Origin: Natranaerovirga pectinivora
GTDB taxonomy: Bacteria; Bacillota; Clostridia; Lachnospirales; DSM-24629
Direction: 5' to 3'
Assembly (NCBI RefSeq): GCF_004342165.1
Contig: NZ_SMAL01000003.1
Span: 268,977 to 332,976, forward strand
DNA length: 64,000 nt
Shown here piece after piece: positions 45,985 to 55,995 of this stretch (within the stretch, counting starts at the first letter, position 1; each line of letters begins with the position of its first letter). The notes below the pieces were generated by a model. It did no database searches, was not told the origin of the DNA, and saw only the letters and a program-made list of their open reading frames with translations. The position numbers were made by a program, and so were the translations under genes.

Positions 45985-46884
45985 TATCTCTACATTCTTT
46001 TTCTTACGCTTCTTAGCCCTAACCCCACCAACAAACTTACTCATCTTAGGGTTTAACCTTCTAGAAGCAACCCATAATAAAACACCTGATATAACCAACT
46101 CAATAATCACATTAGCAATCCAAACATCTCTAGGATTAATTGTCGTATTAAAAAATATATCTAACGGACTCCCTCTACCAACAAATCCTAATTGATCCAT
46201 AATCAATCCCACAAAACCCATTAACGGATTTGCATAAAGAATGTATAAGGGAATTGGCGTACTTGAAGGCACAGTAAAGTTAACCCCTCTTGATTGAATA
46301 TATATATATATACCTGCATAAACAATGGTACCCAACACCAACATAAGTCCTATGGCATAAGTGATTACATTAGAAACAGTAGTTCTTTTAAAAGCTGTTG
46401 AAACAAAAATCCCTACACTACCAACAAAAATAACCGTCACTAAGTAATACCCTAACAAACCAAATAGCTGTGGTATACTTATACCTCCAAAAATAAACAT
46501 TAAAGCAAGAACAGGTGTACTAGCCACTACTAAAAGAGTAATAGTACTTATAGAAGAAAGTAGTTTACCAATTAAAATAGAGCTAGATCTTAAAGGTGTT
46601 GACATTAAAATCTCTAAAGTTTGACGCTCTCTTTCTCCTGAAATAGCTCCTGCTGTTAATGCAGGGGCAACAAATAATATCAAACCAAATTGTAAACTTG
46701 CTAAAACTACATATAACATTGTAAATTCTTGAAGATTAGATGAATAAGCTAAGTTTTCTAAAATCTGGTAAAAGATAAACAACCCAATGGCTGCTATAAC
46801 ACCTGTATAAACAAGTATCATCATTGCAAACTTCCAACTTCTGGTTGTAAGCTTAAGCTCTTTTCTAAATACTGGGTTAATCAT
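45979..46884 (-). CDS. ABC-2 type transporter permease (GldF-like)
   Basis: 301 residues with six hydrophobic segments. The N-terminus MINPVFRKELKLTTRSWKFA and the cytoplasmic loop ALTAGAISGERERQTLEILMSTPLRSSSI are the standard ABC-2/NosY-GldF pattern. It starts next to the ATPase stop (TAAATG). The C-terminus KKRKKKNVEIE ends where the palindromic element begins, so the last residues may have been altered by insertion. With the ATPase and the 806-residue protein it forms an exporter or a gliding-type complex. Confidence 0.9.
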   Translation of the reverse strand: MINPVFRKELKLTTRSWKFAMMILVYTGVIAAIGLFIFYQILENLAYSSNLQEFTMLYVVLASLQFGLILFVAPALTAGAISGERERQTLEILMSTPLRSSSILIGKLLSSISTITLLVVASTPVLALMFIFGGISIPQLFGLLGYYLVTVIFVGSVGIFVSTAFKRTTVSNVITYAIGLMLVLGTIVYAGIYIYIQSRGVNFTVPSSTPIPLYILYANPLMGFVGLIMDQLGFVGRGSPLDIFFNTTINPRDVWIANVIIELVISGVLLWVASRRLNPKMSKFVGGVRAKKRKKKNVEIE

Positions 46885-47823
46885 TTATTTCGCCCCCTTT
46901 TCTACTTCATTATCTGTTATTTGAATAAATAGAGTTTCTAAATTACCTGCTTCTTGCCCAAAAGATAAAACAGGAATTTCATTTTTTATTAGCTTCTGAA
47001 GCATTTCAACTGTATCATCTTCTCCACCATTAAAGTTGGCAGTAATTAAAGAATCTGAAACTTTTATATGATCAATATTAGGTTGCTCTTTTAAAAACTT
47101 CACTGCCTTTTCTGTATCTCTTAAAACTTTGATTTTTAAAGGAGTCATATGATTCATATTGTACATAATCTCATCCACTGTTCCAGAAACCATAAGTCTT
47201 CCTTTATCAATAATACCAACCTTGCTACAAACCTCTGCTAATTCTGGCAAAATATGAGAACTAACAATAATGGTTTTCCCTAATTCTTTTAAGTTTTTAA
47301 GAATTTCCTTCATTTCGTATCTTGCTCTAGGGTCCATACCTGAAGCAGGCTCATCTAATATTAATAATTCAGGATTGTGAACCAAACACCTTGCCAAGCA
47401 CAGTCTTTGCTTCATACCCCTTGAAAGACTATCTACATAGGTATTGGCTTTATCTGAAAGATTAACCAACTCTAATAAATCAAGACAAATTTGTCTTGCA
47501 TCAGAACCTACTATCTTGTAGATAGATGCATAGAACTCTAGGTATTCAATGGCTTTTAAATTATCATAAACACCAAAAAAGTCTGGCATATAACCTATTT
47601 TTTCTTTAAGGGCTTTGGTATCTCTCATCGCATTCACACCATCAACATACACTTCTCCTGAATCAGCTTTTAATAAACCTGATACAATTCTCATTGTAGT
47701 TGTTTTTCCTGCACCATTAGGACCTACGAAACCAAATATTTCCCCTCTTTTTATTTCTAAATTCAGATTATCTAAAGCTAAAAACTTACCATAGCTTTTA
47801 TATAAATTTTTAATGGTTAACAT
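46885..47823 (-). CDS. ABC-2 type transporter ATPase (GldA-like)
   Basis: 312 residues. Walker A GPNGAGKTT (about 34-42), signature LSRGMKQRL, Walker B LLILDEPASGMDP and H-loop SSHILPE are all intact. A C-terminal extension of about 90 residues follows. Its ATG shares a base with the stop of the preceding 806-residue gene (TAATG), so translation is coupled. Substrate unknown. Confidence 0.93.
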   Translation of the reverse strand: MLTIKNLYKSYGKFLALDNLNLEIKRGEIFGFVGPNGAGKTTTMRIVSGLLKADSGEVYVDGVNAMRDTKALKEKIGYMPDFFGVYDNLKAIEYLEFYASIYKIVGSDARQICLDLLELVNLSDKANTYVDSLSRGMKQRLCLARCLVHNPELLILDEPASGMDPRARYEMKEILKNLKELGKTIIVSSHILPELAEVCSKVGIIDKGRLMVSGTVDEIMYNMNHMTPLKIKVLRDTEKAVKFLKEQPNIDHIKVSDSLITANFNGGEDDTVEMLQKLIKNEIPVLSFGQEAGNLETLFIQITDNEVEKGAK

Positions 47824-50198
47824 TAGTTCAACCTCCCCTGCACGCCTATTAATGGTACGGATGTCGCATAATGTGTAGGACCTTGACCTTGATTTTGAGG
47901 TTGAACTAACTTTATTTGAAGTTGATTCAACTCATTAATGACTTCATCTAACCTATCACCCTCAATTGTTTCGTTAATATAATCAAAGAGCTCATATCCT
48001 TCACTAAAATAATTATAAATATATACGTCTCCCCCGAAGGAACCAAAACGACTGGTTAGAATATTGTTTTCAAATTTTATTTTTTCTAATTCTAAATTCT
48101 CGTAAAAATGATAGGATAATTCAATTTCATCTCCAAAGAAAATGTTGTTCATATGATCATAATCATGTTTATCAATGCCATTATAAATTGGTGTAGGCAT
48201 AAAATATCCCAATGGGAAATTAATCTCTCCACCTTCATTTATAGCTAATTCGATAGGGATTATAACCATATTCAAATTATTCTCGTATTGCTTTTTGTTA
48301 TTGATTCGAATATTACTCTCTTCTGTAACATTATAGAACCCCATTAAATAGATCTTATTATCACCACTTCGTTCTATAGTTTCTAAAAACTGCTCCATAA
48401 AATTACTTCTTTGTCTCACTTTTATTTGTTCACTTACATTTACATTGCTTCGATTCCATCTATTTGGATAAACCATATTCATAACATCATAATAATTAAA
48501 AACACTATTCAACTTACTTGTGATGGTTTTTTCCCCTTCTTCTATATTTCCTATTAGACTAAACATTCTATTTCCATAAATAAAAACGTCTTCTAATGTA
48601 TGCCCTAAATTATTGGTTAATGTCCCACTAATACCATTCAAATCAAAGGAAAGATTAGAGTGAATACCGCCTTCTAATTCAAAAGTATCTACCATTGATA
48701 AAAAGTTAGGGTTAAAAGCCTGGGTATTTTTAATCTCTATATTTGTAATATCTCTATCAACTGTTATTACTGAGTGTACTATCTTATTTGTATTATTACT
48801 ATAATAATTGTGATGATTGGCTAATAAAGCTGGTGATTTGTCATTAGGCACTTCAATTAATAAATTTCGTGCTCTAGGGGATATGATCCCAACATAACTT
48901 TCTATATTTATAACATCATCTGAATTATTTAGCATTATTATATTTCCTCTATTTATAATGGGTTGAGTAAACCTGGTTGATCCCCCAAAAGAAAATATAA
49001 TTCCTGTAAAAATAATTGCAATTGCAGGAACGCCTATCCACAAAAATTCTCTTTTATCCAATTTCTTAGCAATAAAGTAAATGAGTGGCCCAACGATAAG
49101 TAAATAAATCATAATGATTATAACAATGGTACTCATTTTAGGTAAATTCACATCAGGAAACATAGATAGATAACTACTTAATCGCCACCCATCAAGTCTT
49201 CTATTGTCGACTTGAGCATTATATAAATACTCATTAGATATCGTATTGTTAAACAATAATGCAGCAAAATCTACATTATTATGGTAACTTACAAGGGGTT
49301 CTAACCCCAGATCAAATAGTGTTAAAAGAATGACACCATTGCCTCTTTGAATTTTTCTAACTAAGCCATCTGCAAAAACATCTTCACCTTCATTCATTAT
49401 AATGTCTTGTATGTGAAGATTTATAGGCATAAGAGCTTCGTGATTAAAATTTGTTTCTATTGTATTAGCACTTCTAATGTCACCCGATAAAAAATCGTCT
49501 TCAAAAATGGACAATGTTTTATTGTATGTAGGCCCTGTACCTATAATTAAATGTCCACCGTTTTTAACCCATTGTTTTATTGCATCATATTGCTCATTAC
49601 TTATATTCGAAGTATTATAATTATTTATAATGATAACATCTAAAGCCCCTAGTCCTAATACATCTTCAGGCAAGTGGACTCTACTTAAGTCCACAAATGT
49701 CCTCGGACTATATATATGTGAAAGTATACTATTTTCTTGTAAATACATAAGACTACTATAATCATCACTTAAGACACCAATTAATAAGGAATTTGTTAAG
49801 ACTCTTCTGCCATCAATATTAAAGCTATTGTCTTTTATTAATTTGCCATTGGTATTCTTTACATTGACTTTAATTGAACCTATATTGTTTTGTACAGGTA
49901 TAGAAAGTGATACTTCTTTTTCTGTATTCTGTGGAAAACTAATATTTTTTTTATAAACTGTAACTTCATTATTATTTCTTGGTACCTCTACTTCTACAAC
50001 GCCTTCAAAATCCGGCCCATTGTTTTTGATATTAACCGTTACAGGCATATGCTTACCAATTTTTATATTTTTTTCAAAACCATAGGTTACATCAATTGCA
50101 ATATTACCTTCTTCATTTGCAGCAATCATTGGCAACTGCAATATTGTAAATATAAAAATCAGTAGACATATCGTTGATATCTGTTTAATTTTTTTCAT
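47823..50198 (-). CDS. Large secreted/membrane protein of the ABC-2 operon (GldG-like outer part)
   Basis: 791 residues from the ATG at 50198 (GAGGGG upstream); an earlier in-frame ATG at 50243 lacks a ribosome site. A signal peptide (MKKIKQISTICLLIFIFTILQL) is followed by an Ig-like beta domain (IAIDVTYGFEKNIKIGKHMPVTV), a GATase1-like alpha/beta domain (ALDVIIINNYN; IKQWVKNGGHLIIGTGP), membrane segments near 365-415 (TIVIIIMIYLLIVGPLIYFI; WIGVPAIAIIFTGIIFSFGG) and a long outer C-terminal domain. It leads the cluster that runs to the VWA genes. The layout resembles DUF4350/GldG-like proteins; function unknown. Confidence 0.75.
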   Translation of the reverse strand: MKKIKQISTICLLIFIFTILQLPMIAANEEGNIAIDVTYGFEKNIKIGKHMPVTVNIKNNGPDFEGVVEVEVPRNNNEVTVYKKNISFPQNTEKEVSLSIPVQNNIGSIKVNVKNTNGKLIKDNSFNIDGRRVLTNSLLIGVLSDDYSSLMYLQENSILSHIYSPRTFVDLSRVHLPEDVLGLGALDVIIINNYNTSNISNEQYDAIKQWVKNGGHLIIGTGPTYNKTLSIFEDDFLSGDIRSANTIETNFNHEALMPINLHIQDIIMNEGEDVFADGLVRKIQRGNGVILLTLFDLGLEPLVSYHNNVDFAALLFNNTISNEYLYNAQVDNRRLDGWRLSSYLSMFPDVNLPKMSTIVIIIMIYLLIVGPLIYFIAKKLDKREFLWIGVPAIAIIFTGIIFSFGGSTRFTQPIINRGNIIMLNNSDDVINIESYVGIISPRARNLLIEVPNDKSPALLANHHNYYSNNTNKIVHSVITVDRDITNIEIKNTQAFNPNFLSMVDTFELEGGIHSNLSFDLNGISGTLTNNLGHTLEDVFIYGNRMFSLIGNIEEGEKTITSKLNSVFNYYDVMNMVYPNRWNRSNVNVSEQIKVRQRSNFMEQFLETIERSGDNKIYLMGFYNVTEESNIRINNKKQYENNLNMVIIPIELAINEGGEINFPLGYFMPTPIYNGIDKHDYDHMNNIFFGDEIELSYHFYENLELEKIKFENNILTSRFGSFGGDVYIYNYFSEGYELFDYINETIEGDRLDEVINELNQLQIKLVQPQNQGQGPTHYATSVPLIGVQGRLN

Positions 50199-50386
50199 AC
50201 TGCCCCTCTTTTCATTTTTTATTCTTTTTACCTCTTGACTCATATTATAACTTATAAATCTTAAGAATTGATTAAGAAAAACATAAAAATTACAAATATT
50301 GTATATTGTACTACAAAGTTTTTTTAAAATATATTCTTTTGAGATAAAAATGTAATATATGGTAACAAGATAACATTATGCTCTCA

Positions 50387-50758
50387 TTAAAAAACGAAAT
50401 CATCAATATCAGTTTTGATGCCTGATTCAATATGTACTGTTATTCTATTGGGAAGACACACTATAATTTGGTAAGATTTATCAATCCATCCTGTATTAGA
50501 ACATATTGCATTAGGACATATTTCCTTATTCATTTCTAACATTCTAATTGATCCATTACTTACCTCTACCAATCCCAAATGATTACGAAAAGGAAATTCA
50601 TAAATCCCATCTATTTTTAAATCAATTTCTTTATTGATTACCCCATTTACAATTATAATTGCTAAATCTCCTTCTGTTGAATTTAATTCAAAAAACAAAT
50701 AAAAAACTATAATACTTAACAAAAGAATTATTATAAACATCTTATCTCCTTTTTTCAC
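50387..50758 (-). CDS. NusG domain II-containing membrane-anchored protein
   Basis: 123 residues from the GTG at 50758, which AGGAGAATAAAT precedes; in-frame ATGs upstream lack a ribosome site. One membrane segment (about 8-24, FIIILLLSIIVFYLFF) is followed by a NusG_II-type domain with the cysteine-bearing signature MNKEICPNAICSNTGWIDKSYQIIVCLPNRITVHI in part. Such proteins occur near Rnf/ApbE genes in Clostridia, but none are here. It lies downstream of rpoN, after its terminator. Confidence 0.78.
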   Translation of the reverse strand: MKKGDKMFIIILLLSIIVFYLFFELNSTEGDLAIIIVNGVINKEIDLKIDGIYEFPFRNHLGLVEVSNGSIRMLEMNKEICPNAICSNTGWIDKSYQIIVCLPNRITVHIESGIKTDIDDFVF

Positions 50759-50812
50759 ATTTATTCTCCTAACATAATATTGACGTTTTTTTTCACTGCT
50801 TTGTTCCATATA

Positions 50813-50843
50813 AAAAGAAAAAACCAATCAATTTGATTAGCTT
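50813..50843 (-). terminator. Terminator of rpoN
   Basis: On the minus strand AAGCTAATCAA pairs with TTGATTGGTTT with two G-U pairs, followed by six T. It lies 28 bases after the rpoN stop codon. Confidence 0.78.
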
Positions 50844-50870
50844 TTCCCCTTAAACTTTATATATTTTAAC

Positions 50871-52163
50871 TCAAAGTTCTTTTCTATCAACAGAACTTAA
50901 TATATTCATCTCTAATCTATACTTTGTAACTGTCCTTCTTGATATTTGAACACCTTTTTTTACTAATAAATCTTTTATCTTTTCATCACTAAGTGGCTTT
51001 CTTTTGTTTTCATTTTTAATGATGTCTTCAATCATTTTCATTATTTCTTTGTTGGAAATCTCAACATCTTGAAATGGTAAGCCTTGTGAAAAAAAATCTT
51101 TAATTTCAAATAGGCCTTTTGGTGTCTCTATATATTTATTATTAACTACTCTACTTATTGTTGAATTAGATAACCCCAAAGCTTTAGAAACTTGTGATTG
51201 AGATAGAGGTTTTAATGTATCGCCATATTTTATAAAATCCTCTTGATAACGCATAATATAATTTGCTACATTATAGATATTTTTTCTTCTTTCTTCAATA
51301 TTTCTCATAAGCCATCTGGCTTTATCTATATTGTTTATTATATATTCTTTAGCCTGTTCATCCTGATTCTCATCATTCATTATTTGAAGATAATACTCAG
51401 GTATATACAGATTAGGTATTGTTTCATCTATCCACTCTAATGTTAATACCCCATCTTTTTCTATCACTTTTAGCTCTGGTTGTATATGAACTGTGTCTTT
51501 ATTTTCTTTTTTAAAAGGAATACGTGGGGAAAGGCTGCTGAGTAATTCTAAATACCCTTTTAGTTGCTCTCTAGAAATATTTAGTATTTCACATATTGTT
51601 TTCCATTGTTTCTTGCCTAGTAATTGGATATGCTCCTCCACTAGATTAGTTAGAACATCGTCCTTATAACCAAGATTTTTTAGTTGAATACTTAAATATT
51701 CACCAAGGTGCCTGCTCCCAATACCAATAGGTTCTAGGCTTTGTATGTTTTTTAATATCCGTTCAACATCTTTGGTATTAATTTTGAATGCCTTACTGAT
51801 TGCTTCAACAGACTTTTCTAAATAGCCTTGATCATTTATATTCTCAATAATATCTAGACCTACTTTGTAAACTAGGTTTTTATTGCTCTTTTTTGATATT
51901 TTCTTTGCTCTTTCCTTCCATTGGAGAAGAAGGTCCTCATATGAAGTTAGGAGATTTTTATTTTTATCATCTATTATTTCATAATCATAACTTTTAATGT
52001 TATTGTCTTTCCAATCAAGTATAGGGTTCTCTAACATTTGTTCTTTAATGTATAAAATTAGTTCTTCATTATTCATTTCAAGGATGGATATGGCTTGAAT
52101 CATTTTTTGAGACAGATGTTGATTTTGTTCCATATTTTGATTCAATTGCATATCTAATTTCAT
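50871..52163 (-). CDS. rpoN: RNA polymerase sigma-54 factor
   Basis: 430 residues. Region I is Gln/Leu-rich (MQLNQNMEQNQHLSQKMIQAISILEMNNEEL), core-binding and -12 contact parts follow, and the RpoN box SRRTVTKYR (408-416) that reads the -24 element is intact. AAGGGTG precedes the ATG. A TTGAAT-17-TATGCT promoter 50 bases upstream may serve it, but the sigma-54 promoter at 56448 leads a compatible run of genes. Sigma-54 needs an AAA+ activator; one is encoded 4 kb upstream. Confidence 0.95.
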   Translation of the reverse strand: MKLDMQLNQNMEQNQHLSQKMIQAISILEMNNEELILYIKEQMLENPILDWKDNNIKSYDYEIIDDKNKNLLTSYEDLLLQWKERAKKISKKSNKNLVYKVGLDIIENINDQGYLEKSVEAISKAFKINTKDVERILKNIQSLEPIGIGSRHLGEYLSIQLKNLGYKDDVLTNLVEEHIQLLGKKQWKTICEILNISREQLKGYLELLSSLSPRIPFKKENKDTVHIQPELKVIEKDGVLTLEWIDETIPNLYIPEYYLQIMNDENQDEQAKEYIINNIDKARWLMRNIEERRKNIYNVANYIMRYQEDFIKYGDTLKPLSQSQVSKALGLSNSTISRVVNNKYIETPKGLFEIKDFFSQGLPFQDVEISNKEIMKMIEDIIKNENKRKPLSDEKIKDLLVKKGVQISRRTVTKYRLEMNILSSVDRKEL

Positions 52164-52213
52164 TTTTTCACCCTTATATGTCTAAACTCTTTTCTACTAG
52201 TTCATATGGATTA

Positions 52214-52242
52214 AGCATAACAAAAAATTAAATAATATTCAA
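52214..52242 (-). promoter_or_regulatory. Possible sigma-70 promoter of rpoN
   Basis: On the minus strand TTGAAT (52237-52242), 17 bases, and TATGCT (52214-52219) with a TGT extended -10. It lies in the 95-base gap between the secreted-protein gene and rpoN and could give rpoN a basal supply independent of the operon promoter. Confidence 0.45.
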
Positions 52243-52258
52243 TAATTGTATCCTTAGA

Positions 52259-52837
52259 TTATATGTTTTTTAAATTCCATTTTAATTCTCTTGTTTTAAC
52301 ACCATCAACTTCATTAATGGCTAATACTATTTCTTTATTCTCCGGTGTTATTATGTCTTTATTATTCATTACTTTAGGTAATTTTATTATTAAAGACATA
52401 TGATGAAGCGCTCCTTCAACACTTAAATTAAATTCATCATTTGTTTTATACGCATCATCTACCCTAATTGTAATTAATTCACTATAATTATACTGACCTA
52501 AATCAACAGTATGTGTATCCAAAGAAACTTCAAAAACCCAAAAATCTTCGATATGTTCTTTTAAATTTAGGAAGTTAGCTGTAACCATTACCGCACCTTC
52601 TTGATTCATCCGTGTTGTTTCATCTATCACATCACCGTAGTAATCGAATTCATCTTTATTTTCAATATAACTAACTTGTTCCTCTTTGTTGACAGGTTCA
52701 TTTTTATTCTCTAGTTCTTCTTGTACTATTAAAGTTTCTTTATTCGTTACATCATCATTGCTCTTATTAACTGGAAAAAATGTAGCGATAATTACTACGA
52801 TTATTAAAAAAATAATACTAAAGGCACCTTTACTCAT
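52259..52837 (-). CDS. Secreted membrane-anchored protein, THSVDL-type domain
   Basis: 192 residues. One N-terminal membrane segment (about 5-21, AFSIIFLIIVVIIATFF) is followed by a Glu/Asn-rich linker and a beta-rich outer domain with FWVFEVSLDTHTVDLGQYNYSELITIRVDD in part and EGALHHMSLIIKLP. I recall similar domains with THSVDL and GGHH motifs in uncharacterised lipoproteins of anaerobes and archaea. No function is known to me. It lies 28 bases after lgt and before rpoN. Confidence 0.62.
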   Translation of the reverse strand: MSKGAFSIIFLIIVVIIATFFPVNKSNDDVTNKETLIVQEELENKNEPVNKEEQVSYIENKDEFDYYGDVIDETTRMNQEGAVMVTANFLNLKEHIEDFWVFEVSLDTHTVDLGQYNYSELITIRVDDAYKTNDEFNLSVEGALHHMSLIIKLPKVMNNKDIITPENKEIVLAINEVDGVKTRELKWNLKNI

Positions 52838-52864
52838 TAAATAGACCTCCTACTATACTACTTC

Positions 52865-53695
52865 TTAAAAATTCAGTTGAACCACATAATAGAGTGCTAT
52901 AGAGATTAACATCAAAAATACAACTTTTAAAGCCACAAAAAGTGTATTTGACCCGGAATGAATATGCTGCGTACTAACACTTTTGTATTTCATTATTTTT
53001 ATCCAAATAATACCAGCTAAAATAATAAATATGCTTAGTACATGTGAAACACTTAGAAACCCAAATACCGTTGGATTTTCTCTAAATAATTCTACAAAAC
53101 TTCTTATAAATCCAAAACCAATTAAATAATAACCAAATAACTGACCTTGGTATTTTATTTTATCTCTTTTGATCCATAGAACCATAAACAATAAATAGTT
53201 TAATACAAACTCATATACTTGTGCAGGGTGGTAAATCTCTCCATTGATGGGTATGCCCCAAAACCTGGGAACAGTCATAACCTTGCCATATACATCACAT
53301 CCAACTCTTCCAATTGCCTGACCTAGTATTAAAGCAGGGGTCACGATATCTGCAACCTCAAAAACTTTTAAATTATTTTTCTTAATGAATATCAGTACTG
53401 CTATGGTTCCTCCTATAATACTACCATGGATGGCCAAGCCACCATTATACACTTTAAGTATTTCAATGGGGTTTGTAATATAAAAGTTAAAATTATAAAA
53501 TAATATATAGCCTAACCTACCGCCAATAAGACCTCCAACGATTCCCCCAAAAAATAAGTCTGAAATTTTTTCTGCATCTATACCCTTTCTCTTAGCTTCA
53601 TACCTAATTAAAAAGTATCCCACAGTTATTCCAATTGCGATCATTATCCCAAAAAAAGGTATGTGTAAATTACCTATCGTAAATAAAGTTTTCAT
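52865..53695 (-). CDS. lgt: Prolipoprotein diacylglyceryl transferase
   Basis: 276 residues, seven hydrophobic segments; transfers diacylglycerol to the lipobox cysteine of prolipoproteins. Family signatures: GGLIGGRLGYILFYN, GGLAIHGSIIGGTIAVL and AIGRVGCDVYGKV (the usual GRxGNFxN motif here reads GRVGCDVYG), GEIYHPAQVYE and GYYLIGFGFIRSFVEFFRE-like end. The Cys in place of Asn is worth noting and hints at a paralogue. Placing lgt between a spermidine-synthase-like gene and a secreted-protein gene is unusual. Another lgt elsewhere is likely. Confidence 0.9.
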   Translation of the reverse strand: MKTLFTIGNLHIPFFGIMIAIGITVGYFLIRYEAKRKGIDAEKISDLFFGGIVGGLIGGRLGYILFYNFNFYITNPIEILKVYNGGLAIHGSIIGGTIAVLIFIKKNNLKVFEVADIVTPALILGQAIGRVGCDVYGKVMTVPRFWGIPINGEIYHPAQVYEFVLNYLLFMVLWIKRDKIKYQGQLFGYYLIGFGFIRSFVELFRENPTVFGFLSVSHVLSIFIILAGIIWIKIMKYKSVSTQHIHSGSNTLFVALKVVFLMLISIALYYVVQLNF

Positions 53696-53725
53696 TATTG
53701 TCCTCCTAAAATGTCATATAAAAGA

Positions 53726-55987
53726 TTAATTACCCTCTGCCAATAGTTTAGGCATCATTAGTAGAATTAAAGCGTATATGATGATTCCTGAAATCATTGT
53801 CATATTAATGCCTAGATACATCGAAATAACTACTGCAATAACAGATCCTAACACGGAAGTTATGCCATTAATGCCATACATTAACGGGATAATCTGATTC
53901 CTTTTTGATTCATTAAGAACCCGTATTGAGTGAGGTAACACCATCCCCATAAAGTAACCACTAAAAAATATAATAGTGACTGAAATGAATGTTTTATAAT
54001 AAATGTTCAGTCCTAAAAATAAATGCATATTATTAAAAAAGATAAGGGTAAAAAACAAACTAAAAACCACACCAATAATTGAATAATGTCTATTCTTTTT
54101 ATCTATAAATATTTTGAATGCACTACAATAACTTCCTATCCCTGCACTTACTAATAGTGAAGAAAGGGTTATTACAAAAGCCCTTGTGGGATGTTCTAAA
54201 AACAAAGTTAATTTTTGAATAAATCCAATTTCAATGATCATAAATCCTAATCCTAACATACCAAATAGTATCGATGGATTAGTTGCCCTATTTGCAATTA
54301 CAACATTTTTAAAAATCATAAGCAAAGCGATTACTATGATTAAAATCATATAAATAAAATTTGGAGTTATGCCTTTACTAAAATTATAGAAAAAAGGTTG
54401 ATTGTCTGTTGCTGGTGCTATATTTGAAGGATACGTTTTTATAATTGAATCAATATCAACTAAACCTTGTGATAAATCCCCATACATACTTTCTTCATAG
54501 ATACCTGGCAAATGAATCATTCCATATCCATGCTTTGAGATAAATTGTTCCGCTATTGCTATTTCCTCTTGAGTGTATTTACTATTCTTAATCATTGCCA
54601 TAGGATAGGATACTGTTACACCATTTCCATGGTTAGCAACTTCTGTTGCAACAATAAAGTGATCACCAATGTCCTCAACAGGTATTCCTTTTTCTTGTAG
54701 CACTCTATAAACTGTATTTGAAACTTTTATCAGTTCATTTTCACTATGTGTTACAAAAACCAATTGCCCATCTTCTTTTAAATGTTCTATATAAGTTGCA
54801 ATTGCTTCTTCAGTATATATATAACTTTCAGCCATAGATAACCCTATAGACTCTGTTGTATTCGTCATAACTAATGATAAAAATACTACATCATATTTTT
54901 TGCCACTCTTTTGAATGACACTTCTACCATCGCCTTCAATAAAATTAACTTGTGGCAGATTATATAAATTACCGTTATAATCGCTCATATCCTTTACTGC
55001 TTCAATTGCTGATGGATTAATTTCAATGGCATCAATATTAAATGCGCCTCCTAATACTGCTTGTAAAACATCCTTTCCCCCTCCTGCGCCTATAATAGCG
55101 ACATCTTCATTTTCTCTAATAATATAAGGGAGAAAATCTACCTCATCCGTAATACCAATTATTTCTTCAGGTTGGCCATCCCATCTAACCATTCCCGCAT
55201 TTGCCCCACCATTGATTGTAACAATGCGCCAAGAGTCGTCTGTATCATTTAGCCTAATCACATCAGTTCTTGCAAACCCATCCCAGTTGGTGTAAATAAT
55301 TTCTGGATTGCCACCTCTACTTCTAACCCTTTGTAATGACGTTGTAGGGCTAGTCATATAACCAATAAAATTATTTTCTATAAACGCTGTAATATTAGAA
55401 AACATACTTACACTTAATAACATAATCGTGCCTAAAGAAATGTAGTTAATCTTCTTATCTACAGACCAAATCAATAAGATGATTGTATTGATTATAAAAA
55501 TAATCAAAGAAGTTCTAACAAACTTAAACTGGTTTAAAAATAGAATGCTTAATATGGCTGCTAGCCCCCCTCCAACCATATCCGCAAAATAAATTTTTCT
55601 AATATGTTGGCTATACCGAGTAAATATAAAAGCCATCAGTTTACCTAAAAAGATAAAGGGGATAATGCTTAAAACAATGTAAACAATATGGGATATATAG
55701 GGCATAAAGTATATTAAACCAAATACCATAAACTTAGATATAACCAACCCTAAAATATTATTACTAATTTTTCTATCATCATTATCAATGGTCTGATCGT
55801 TGTATTCTATTACACTTCCTAACCCTAAACCTAATACTGCCATTGATACTACTAAAAAAACATAATGATAGGATAATATTGTTGAAAATAATCTACTGAG
55901 TATAATTTCAAACATTAGCATTGTCATAGAAATCAACGCCACACTAATAAATAATCTCCATCTCTTATATGAACTTTCAAACACCAA
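53726..55987 (-). CDS. Spermidine synthase-like methyltransferase-fold protein with membrane domains
   Basis: 753 residues. The first 200 residues hold about six membrane segments (ISMTMLMFEIILSRLFSTIL; HYVFLVVSMAVLGLGLGSVI), then a spermidine-synthase-like Rossmann domain (about 290-470: DVAIIGAGGGKDVLQAVLGG; IDAIEINPSAIEAVKDM; DGRSVIQKSGKKYDVVFLS), then six more segments to the end. Fusion of membrane domains to SpeE-like folds occurs in many bacteria, with function unsettled; polyamine synthesis is not proved. It is part of the sigma-54 run. Confidence 0.8.
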   Translation of the reverse strand: MVFESSYKRWRLFISVALISMTMLMFEIILSRLFSTILSYHYVFLVVSMAVLGLGLGSVIEYNDQTIDNDDRKISNNILGLVISKFMVFGLIYFMPYISHIVYIVLSIIPFIFLGKLMAFIFTRYSQHIRKIYFADMVGGGLAAILSILFLNQFKFVRTSLIIFIINTIILLIWSVDKKINYISLGTIMLLSVSMFSNITAFIENNFIGYMTSPTTSLQRVRSRGGNPEIIYTNWDGFARTDVIRLNDTDDSWRIVTINGGANAGMVRWDGQPEEIIGITDEVDFLPYIIRENEDVAIIGAGGGKDVLQAVLGGAFNIDAIEINPSAIEAVKDMSDYNGNLYNLPQVNFIEGDGRSVIQKSGKKYDVVFLSLVMTNTTESIGLSMAESYIYTEEAIATYIEHLKEDGQLVFVTHSENELIKVSNTVYRVLQEKGIPVEDIGDHFIVATEVANHGNGVTVSYPMAMIKNSKYTQEEIAIAEQFISKHGYGMIHLPGIYEESMYGDLSQGLVDIDSIIKTYPSNIAPATDNQPFFYNFSKGITPNFIYMILIIVIALLMIFKNVVIANRATNPSILFGMLGLGFMIIEIGFIQKLTLFLEHPTRAFVITLSSLLVSAGIGSYCSAFKIFIDKKNRHYSIIGVVFSLFFTLIFFNNMHLFLGLNIYYKTFISVTIIFFSGYFMGMVLPHSIRVLNESKRNQIIPLMYGINGITSVLGSVIAVVISMYLGINMTMISGIIIYALILLMMPKLLAEGN

Positions 55988-55995
55988 TGATCCCC

